From: Oxalobacteraceae bacterium UBA6704
GTDB taxonomy: Bacteria > Pseudomonadota > Gammaproteobacteria > Burkholderiales > Burkholderiaceae_D
Length of the DNA stretch: 27,891 nucleotides
Direction: 5' to 3'
NCBI GenBank assembly: GCA_002454505.1
Contig: DKJA01000155.1
Coordinates: 1 to 27,891, forward strand
Shown: positions 22,455 to 27,891 of the stretch, in pieces
How the letters are laid out: the number at the start of each line of letters is the position of its first letter
Position numbering within the stretch: position 1 is the stretch's first letter
Position numbers and translations under genes: made by a program
The notes under the pieces: generated by a model
The model's database searches: none
What the model was told of the DNA's origin: nothing
What the model saw: the letters and a program-made list of their open reading frames with translations, nothing else

Positions 22455-23663
22455 ATGAAAAACCAAACCGAGATCGCGCCGTCGATGGTGGCGCTGCTGG
22501 CCGCCGCGGCCGGACTGATCGTCGCCAACCTGTATTACGCGCAGACGCTCGTCGGGCCGATCAGCGCCGCCACGGGGCTGTCCGCCGATGCCGCCGGCCT
22601 GATCGTCACGCTGACGCAGGTGGGCTACACGCTGGGCCTGCTGTTCGTCGTGCCGCTGGGCGACCTGCTGGAAAACCGCCGGCTGATCGTCACGCTGCTG
22701 GCGGTCACTGCGCTGTCGCTGCTCGCCGCCGCGTTCTCCACCACCGCGTGGATGTTCCTGTCCGCCGCGCTGGCCATCGGGCTGTCCTCCGTCGCGGCGC
22801 AGGTGCTGGTGCCGTTCGCGGCCCACCTGTCCAGCGAGGCGAAGCGCGGGCATACCGTCGGCAAGGTCGTCAGCGGGCTGCTGCTGGGCGTCATGCTGGC
22901 CAGGCCGGCAGCCAGCCTGGTTGCCGATCACTCCAGCTGGCACGTCGTGTTCGGCGGCGCGGCCGTGCTGATCGCGCTACTGGCCATCGTGCTGCGTATC
23001 AAGTTGCCGGCACGCGTGCCCCACTCGCAGGTGACGTACCCGAAACTGATCGGCTCGCTGTGGACGCTGTTCGCGACGACGCCCGTGCTGCGCCGCCGCG
23101 CCGCCTACCACGCCGGCCTGTTCGGTTCGTTCAGCCTGTTCTGGACCGTCGCGCCGCTGGCGCTGGCCAGCCCCGCTTTCGGGCTGTCGCAGACGGCGAT
23201 CGCGGTCTTCGCGCTGGTGGGCATGGCCGGCGCCGTCGCCTCGCCGATCGCCGGCAGGCTGGCCGACAAGGGCCACAGCATGATCGCCACGGCCATCGCG
23301 CTGGGGCTGGGCGTGCTGGGCTTTGCGTTGCCGCTGATCGCGCCGGGCTCGCATGCCGTGGCGCTGGGGATACTCGTCGTCGCGTCGATCGTGCTGGACA
23401 TGGGCGTGGCCGCCAACCTGGTGCTGGGCCAGCGCGCCATCTTCACGCTGGGCGCGGAAGTGCGCAGCCGCCTGAACGGCCTGTATTTCGCCACGTTCTT
23501 TGCCGGCGGCGCGCTGGGCTCGGCGCTGGGCGGCTATGTGTACGCACGGTACGGCTGGCACGCGGCGCTGCTGACCGGCATGGCGATGCCGGCCGCAGCC
23601 CTGCTCTACTGGTTCAGCGAGGCGCTGGCACCCGCCCCGGCCGTCACCAAAGCGCAAGGATAG
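22455..23663 (+). CDS. MFS transporter (probable drug/metabolite:H+ exporter)
   Basis: The 402-residue protein has about 12 transmembrane helices in two halves. The N-terminal region reads ANLYYAQTLVGPISAATGLSADAAGLIVTLTQVGYTLGLLFVVPLGD, a conserved pattern of the DHA1-like MFS group found in many Burkholderiales, with the loop 2-3 motif GDLLENRR at about 73-80. The loop between helices 8 and 9 has GRLADKGH. The substrate cannot be inferred. GAGGA lies 5 nt before the ATG. It is divergent from a LysR-type gene that probably regulates it. It converges on the TonB-like gene, with 3 nt between the stops. Confidence 0.92.
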   Translation: MKNQTEIAPSMVALLAAAAGLIVANLYYAQTLVGPISAATGLSADAAGLIVTLTQVGYTLGLLFVVPLGDLLENRRLIVTLLAVTALSLLAAAFSTTAWMFLSAALAIGLSSVAAQVLVPFAAHLSSEAKRGHTVGKVVSGLLLGVMLARPAASLVADHSSWHVVFGGAAVLIALLAIVLRIKLPARVPHSQVTYPKLIGSLWTLFATTPVLRRRAAYHAGLFGSFSLFWTVAPLALASPAFGLSQTAIAVFALVGMAGAVASPIAGRLADKGHSMIATAIALGLGVLGFALPLIAPGSHAVALGILVVASIVLDMGVAANLVLGQRAIFTLGAEVRSRLNGLYFATFFAGGALGSALGGYVYARYGWHAALLTGMAMPAAALLYWFSEALAPAPAVTKAQG

Positions 23664-23666
23664 TAA

Positions 23667-24647
23667 TCAGCGGCCGGCCGGGCGGATGTACTGCGGATAC
23701 ATCTCGCGCAGCAGGAAGGCCCGCAGCTCCCCTTCATCCTGCTTGCGGGCGCTCATCTTGACGACGCGGTTCAGCCGGTGCGATTCCCACTCGAAGTCGC
23801 CCGGCTTTTCCTTGCGGATCAGCTCGATCATCTTCGTCACGACGGCATTCTCGATGTCGATCTCGCTGCCCAGTTCCACGTGCACCTGCGTCAGCCAGCG
23901 GCGCTTGAAGTTGGTGTTCCAGCCGCGGAACTTGATGTCGGCGCTGTTGAAGGTCTGGTTCTTCACGTCGAAGATGCCGCCGGAATCCTCCCGCTCGCCG
24001 GCCGAGTTACGGCCCTGGGCGCCCATGATGTTGGCGATCGCGCGGGCCTTGGCCTTGGCATCTTCGCTGGCGGCCGAATCGGCCGGCGACGACTCGGCAC
24101 CGCCCCGCGCGCGGCGGCGCTGTTCGATCATCTGCGCCATGTCGGTGACGTCCGGCGGCGGCGGCGTCATGTCGGCCTTGACGGGCGGCGTCGGCGCCGG
24201 CGTCTCCTGTTTGACGGGATCGCGGATCGCGTCGCGGTTCGGCCGCTGCGGTTCGCGCGGCAGCGTCTTGGCGACACGGGGTTTCTGCGGCGTCGGTTTC
24301 TCGGGCGTGGGCTTCTGCGGCGTCGGCTGTTTCTTCGGCGGCGTGGGCGTCGGCGACGTCGGCGCGATCCACACCATCTCGCCTTCCTTCGCCGGCGGTT
24401 TCAGCTTTACATACACCTGCGGATTCATCAGGATGAATGCGAGGATCAGCAGGTGCAGGCCGACCGCGATGGCGATGCCGACGCGATTCGACTTCTTGTC
24501 ACCGTATTGGAGACCATAGCCGTGGGCCGCCGTGAGGGGCTGGCCGCAGTGGGGGCAGACTTCGTCGTGACCGTGGGTATGGCTGAACTGGAACAAGATA
24601 AACCGTTTTCTATGCACTAACCGGCGGCGCCGGGCCAAGTCGGGCAA
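23667..24647 (-). CDS. TonB-like single-pass protein with proline-rich region and N-terminal CxxC, function unknown
   Basis: I do not recognise this family by name. The frame encodes up to 326 residues from a TTG at 24647; a GTG at 24617 (316 residues) is equally possible, and neither has a good ribosome site. The N-terminal part has a possible metal site, HTHGHDEVCPHCGQ (about 23-36). One transmembrane helix follows at about 56-75 (VGIAIAVGLHLLILAFIL), with a TonB-like run into a periplasmic region rich in Pro, Lys and Thr (about 82-175). A helix with DMAQMIEQRRRARGG comes next, then a C-terminal domain of about 110 residues (FRGWNTNFKRRWLTQVHVELGSEIDIENAVVTKM) with no TonB C-terminal signature that I can see. 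The layout suggests a protein that spans the periplasm from an inner-membrane anchor. The neighbours give no clear functional hint. Confidence 0.75.
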   Translation of the reverse strand: MPDLARRRRLVHRKRFILFQFSHTHGHDEVCPHCGQPLTAAHGYGLQYGDKKSNRVGIAIAVGLHLLILAFILMNPQVYVKLKPPAKEGEMVWIAPTSPTPTPPKKQPTPQKPTPEKPTPQKPRVAKTLPREPQRPNRDAIRDPVKQETPAPTPPVKADMTPPPPDVTDMAQMIEQRRRARGGAESSPADSAASEDAKAKARAIANIMGAQGRNSAGEREDSGGIFDVKNQTFNSADIKFRGWNTNFKRRWLTQVHVELGSEIDIENAVVTKMIELIRKEKPGDFEWESHRLNRVVKMSARKQDEGELRAFLLREMYPQYIRPAGR

Positions 24648-24681
24648 GCTTACGCGAGCTCACCGTTAACGGATGTTACCG

Positions 24682-24710
24682 TATGTATCCGGGTTATGGG
24701 CGCCCGGCAA
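24682..24710 (-). promoter_or_regulatory. Weak candidate promoter for the TonB-like gene
   Basis: On the minus strand TTGCCG (24705-24710) and TACATA (24682-24687) are spaced by 17 bp. Transcription would begin near 24675, about 28 nt before the TTG start. The match to consensus is modest (4 and 3 of 6). Confidence 0.3.
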
Positions 24711-24741
24711 CCGGCAGTTTCAGTCAGGATTAATGCGAGCT

Positions 24742-24851
24742 GGGGACTGTCCCCGGCTTCATGGGGCCTGTCCCCGGGGCTGACTTTATTTGAAGCGCCG
24801 AAAAAGTCAAAAACAACCCCGGGGACAGCCGGATCGCCGTACCGCCCCTGC
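24742..24851. repeat. Compound inverted-repeat element abutting the RND gene stop
   Basis: GGGGACTGTCCCC (24742-24754) and GGGGCCTGTCCCC (24763-24775) are two palindromes 21 nt apart. A GACTTT/AAAGTC dyad (24782-24808) follows, then a 39-nt block (24813-24851) identical to 60-98. The block ends one base before the RND stop codon (24853-24855). No gene is seen between 24648 and 24852. Confidence 0.8.
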
Positions 24852-24852
24852 C

Positions 24853-27800
24853 TCAGCTGACGGCCTGCAGCTTCGGCCGGTCGTCCAGCTCGCCGTCGCT
24901 CATCGGGCCGTTGCCGCTGTACCTGTCGAGGAACAGGTAGATTACCGGCGTGATGTACAGCGTGATGACCTGCGAGAAGATCAGCCCGCCGCAGACGGCC
25001 AGGCCCAGCGGCTGGCGCAGCTCGGCGCCGGCGCCCAGGCCCAGCGCGATCGGCAGCGCGCCCATCAGCGCGGCCAGCGTCGTCATCATGATCGGGCGGA
25101 AGCGCAGGATGCACGCCTCGCGGATCGCGTCGCCCGGCTTCATGCCCATTTCCCGCTGCGCCTGCAAGGCGAAGTCGATCATCATGATGGCATTCTTCTT
25201 GACGATGCCGATCAGCATCAGGATGCCGATGATGGCGATCATCGTCAGCTCCATGTCGAACAGCCACAGCGTCAGCAGCGCGCCGACGGCGGCCGATGGC
25301 AGGCCGGCCAGGATCGTCAGCGGATGGATGAAGCTTTCGTACAGCACGCCCAGCAGCACGTAGATGACGCCCAGCGCGGCAATGATCAGCACCACCTGGC
25401 TGCCCTGCGACGTCTGGAACACGGCCGCATCGCCGCCGTAGGTGGTGATGATCGATGGCGGCAGCCCGAACTCCTGGCCCATCGCATCGATCTTGGCCGT
25501 GGCGTTCCCCAGCGGCACGTCCGGCGCCAGGTTGAACGCCAGCGTGATCGCCTGCAACTGGCCCTGGTGGTTGACGGCCGTCGGGCCCACCGTCCGTTTT
25601 ACGGCGGCAAAGCTGGACAGCTTGACGAGCTGGCCGGCCGAATTACGCACGGAAACCTCGGTCAGCGCATCCTCGAAGCGGCGGTCCTCGTCGGCCGCTT
25701 CCAGGATCACGTAATAACTGGCAGCGGACGAATAGATCGTCGATACCTGCCGCTCGCCGAATGCGAGGTACAGCGCGGTGCGGATGTCGCCCAGCGCCAC
25801 GCCCAGGTTGTTGGCCTTGTCGCGGTCGATGTCCAGCGTCGCTTCCAGGCCCTTGTTCTGCGAATCGCTGGTCACGTCGCGGAAGTCGGGATCGGAGCGC
25901 AGCCGTTCCAGGTAGCGGTCGGCCCACTGGTTCAGCGCGTCCGGGCTGACCGACTGCAGCGTGTACTGGTAGCGGCTCTTCGACTGCCGGCCGCCCAGCT
26001 GCAGGTTCTGCACCGGCGACATGTAGACCTGGATGCCGGCCACCTGCCGCGTCGACTTGCGCAGGCCTTCCAGCACCAGCGGCATCTTCTTGCGCTGGCT
26101 GCGGTCCTTCAGCACGACGAACATGCGGCCCGTGTTGCCGCCGCCGGTGAACGACACGACGTCCTTGACGTTCGGGTCGGCCTTGATGATGGCGGCCACG
26201 CGTTCCTGCAGCGCCAGCATCGCCGACGTGGAGATGTCTTCGGAAGCTTCCGTGTTGACGCGCAGCTGGCCGATGTCCTCTTCCGGGAAGAAGCCTTTCG
26301 GCATCGTCGAATACAGCACGATGGTCAGCACGAAGGTGCCGACGGCGGCCGCCAGCACGATGAAGCGGTGCCGCAGCGCGACGTCCAGCGTGCGGCCGTA
26401 GAAGCCCTGCACGGCGCGGAAGCCCCGCTCGAAGTGGCGGCCGATGAAGGTGTCGTCGCCGGAATGTTCGGTGGAATCGGCGGGCAGGAAGCGCGCCGCC
26501 ATCATCGGCACCAGCGTCAGCGACACGGCGGCCGACACGAGCACGGCCAGCGCGACGATGACGGCGAATTCATGGAACATCAGCCCCATCACGCCGGGCA
26601 TGAAGAAGATCGGGATGAACACGGCCACCAGCGACACGGAAATCGACACGATGGTGAAGCCCATTTCGCGCGAACCGACCAGCGCGGCCTGCAGCGGCTT
26701 CTTGCCATGCTCGATATGCCGGACGATATTCTCCAGCACCACGATCGCATCGTCGACGACGAGGCCGACGGCCAGCGTGATGCCCAGCAGCGAGATATTG
26801 TCGATGCTGTAGCCGAACGCATACAGCAGCGCCAGTGCGCCGAGCAGCGAGATCGGCATCGTGATGGCCGGGATCAGCGTGGCGGCGGCGCGGCGCAGGA
26901 ACAGGAAGATCACCAGCACCACCAGCACGATGGTCAGGCCCAGCGTCAGGTTGACGTCGTGGATCGCTTCGCGGATCGACACGGAGCGGTCGTTGATCAG
27001 GTTGATGTTGATCGATTCCGGCAGCTGCGACTTGAAGCGGGGCAGCAGCGCCTTGACGCCGTCGACGACCTGCACGGTATTGGCATCCGGCTGCCGCTGC
27101 ACCATCAGCACGATCGACCGTTCGCCGTTGTACGAGCCGAACGATTTGATCGATTGAAAACTGTCTTCGACGGTGGCCACGTCCTTCAGCCGCACGGGTT
27201 CGCCGTTGCGGGTGGCGATGATCAGGTCGCGGTATTCGCTGGCCTTCATCAGCTGCGGATTGCCCTGGATCGTCAGCGTCTGGTCCGGGCCGTCGAGGAT
27301 GCCCAGCGGCGTGTTGGCGTTGGCGCTGCGGATGGCCGCCTGCACTTCGGCCAGCGTCAGGTCGCGGGCGTTCAGCAGATCCGATTTCGCGCGCACCCGT
27401 ACGGCGAAGCGCTTCTGGCCGTTGACCGTCACCTGCGCCACGCCGGGCAGCGTGGACAGGTTCGGCGCGATCAGGTTTTCCGCGTAGTCGTTCAGCTCGG
27501 ACAGCGACAGCGACGGCGAATTCATCGCCATCAGCAGCACGGGCGCGTCGGCGGGATTGATCTTGCGGTAGGACGGCAGGTCCGTCATCTCCTGCGGCAG
27601 CTGGCGCTGCGCGCGCAGCAGCGCGGCCTGCACGTCCACGGCCGCCTGGTTGACGTCGATGCTTGAATCGAATTCCAGCGTCAGCGACGTGTTGCCCTGG
27701 GTGCTCGTCGATGTGATCATTGCCAGGCCGGCAATCGTCGAGAACTGCTTTTCCAGCGGCAGCGCGACGGACGAGGCCATCGTGTCCGGCGCCGCGCCCG

Positions 27801-27891
27801 CCAGGTCGGCGGACACATTGATGACGGGCGTGTTATAGCTCGGCAGCGCGGCGACGGGGATCTTCATGTAGGCCAGCACGCCGGCCAGGAT
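24853..27891 (-). CDS. RND efflux permease subunit (HAE1 family, MdtB/MdtC-like), 5' end beyond window
   Basis: This inner-membrane proton-driven pump would export drugs or other hydrophobic compounds with a periplasmic adaptor and an outer-membrane channel. The window holds about 1,012 codons. The frame is open to the right edge and begins in the first transmembrane helix (ILAGVLAYMKIPVAALPSYNTPVINVSA), so about 20 residues are missing. Features: periplasmic porter domains, the helix 4 proton-relay aspartate pair in AVGLVVDDAIVVLENI, the helix 5-6 region with FFMPGVMGLMFHEFA, a second-half start DVALRHRFIVLAAAVG, FFPEEDIGQL, and the C-terminal block IVKKNAIMMIDFALQAQRE. The substrate is unknown; the sequence style is closer to MdtB/MdtC/MuxB than to AcrB. 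The partner genes probably lie upstream, outside the window. The stop codon directly meets a repeat element. Confidence 0.95.
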   Translation of the reverse strand: MLAGVLAYMKIPVAALPSYNTPVINVSADLAGAAPDTMASSVALPLEKQFSTIAGLAMITSTSTQGNTSLTLEFDSSIDVNQAAVDVQAALLRAQRQLPQEMTDLPSYRKINPADAPVLLMAMNSPSLSLSELNDYAENLIAPNLSTLPGVAQVTVNGQKRFAVRVRAKSDLLNARDLTLAEVQAAIRSANANTPLGILDGPDQTLTIQGNPQLMKASEYRDLIIATRNGEPVRLKDVATVEDSFQSIKSFGSYNGERSIVLMVQRQPDANTVQVVDGVKALLPRFKSQLPESININLINDRSVSIREAIHDVNLTLGLTIVLVVLVIFLFLRRAAATLIPAITMPISLLGALALLYAFGYSIDNISLLGITLAVGLVVDDAIVVLENIVRHIEHGKKPLQAALVGSREMGFTIVSISVSLVAVFIPIFFMPGVMGLMFHEFAVIVALAVLVSAAVSLTLVPMMAARFLPADSTEHSGDDTFIGRHFERGFRAVQGFYGRTLDVALRHRFIVLAAAVGTFVLTIVLYSTMPKGFFPEEDIGQLRVNTEASEDISTSAMLALQERVAAIIKADPNVKDVVSFTGGGNTGRMFVVLKDRSQRKKMPLVLEGLRKSTRQVAGIQVYMSPVQNLQLGGRQSKSRYQYTLQSVSPDALNQWADRYLERLRSDPDFRDVTSDSQNKGLEATLDIDRDKANNLGVALGDIRTALYLAFGERQVSTIYSSAASYYVILEAADEDRRFEDALTEVSVRNSAGQLVKLSSFAAVKRTVGPTAVNHQGQLQAITLAFNLAPDVPLGNATAKIDAMGQEFGLPPSIITTYGGDAAVFQTSQGSQVVLIIAALGVIYVLLGVLYESFIHPLTILAGLPSAAVGALLTLWLFDMELTMIAIIGILMLIGIVKKNAIMMIDFALQAQREMGMKPGDAIREACILRFRPIMMTTLAALMGALPIALGLGAGAELRQPLGLAVCGGLIFSQVITLYITPVIYLFLDRYSGNGPMSDGELDDRPKLQAVS

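Noticed and set aside
1..24851. CRISPR array or insertion sequence as explanation of the repeats
   Set aside because: The repeats are irregularly spaced over 24 kb, are palindromic and abut gene ends, with no cas genes and no transposase in the window.
24790..27666. Plus-strand open frame of about 958 codons opposite the RND gene
   Set aside because: It is antisense to a clear RND permease; its product is rich in Arg, His, Gln, Asp and Val as expected from reading GC-rich codons backwards, and it has no family motif.

Overview
The window is GC-rich chromosomal DNA from a betaproteobacterium, most likely Oxalobacteraceae (Massilia or a close relative). The reasons are gene order (pilMNOPQ next to aroK, aroB and dgt, with mrcA divergent; cyaY divergent from a small lipoprotein gene and lysA; ccsB-resB next to cytochrome c4, engB and hemB), system II cytochrome c maturation, and protein sequence style. 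The genus is an inference. No rRNA, tRNA, CRISPR array, transposase or prophage gene was seen.

Layout. 1-457: a repeat and a small coiled-coil membrane protein. 457-8501 (minus strand): pilM-pilN-pilO-pilP-pilQ, the type IV pilus alignment subcomplex and secretin, with overlapping or 1-nt-spaced genes; then, past a repeat cluster, one open frame joining shikimate kinase and 3-dehydroquinate synthase (AroK-AroB), and a dGTPase-like HD hydrolase gene. 8502-8806: divergent control region. 8807-11149: mrcA (PBP1a). 11402-13243: cyaY, divergent from an LptM-like lipoprotein gene and lysA. 13518-15109: msrPQ, periplasmic methionine sulfoxide repair. 15204-19326: ccsB, resB and a dihaem cytochrome c4, that is, a haem-attachment machine beside a probable client. 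19533-21294: engB and hemB (a haem synthesis step). 21366-23663: a LysR regulator divergent from an MFS exporter. 23667-24647: a TonB-like protein of unknown role. 24853 to the right edge: an RND efflux permease lacking its N-terminus.

The most striking non-coding feature is a family of inverted repeats built on three related cores (GGGGACTGTCCCC, GTGACAGGCACC, GGGACAGACCCT). They lie almost directly against stop codons at most gene ends in the window. Two act as plausible terminators for lysA and msrQ, one region has suffered a 91-bp tandem duplication that includes the mrcA stop codon, and one 39-nt block recurs exactly about 24.7 kb apart. They look like REP/BIME-type elements, but no REP-associated transposase lies in the window.

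No clearly new multigene system is visible; most genes are conserved housekeeping functions. The points most worth a second look are the AroK-AroB fusion frame, the repeat family, a metal/peroxide-type response-regulator box in front of msrP, a structured leader before the MFS gene, and the TonB-like orphan.
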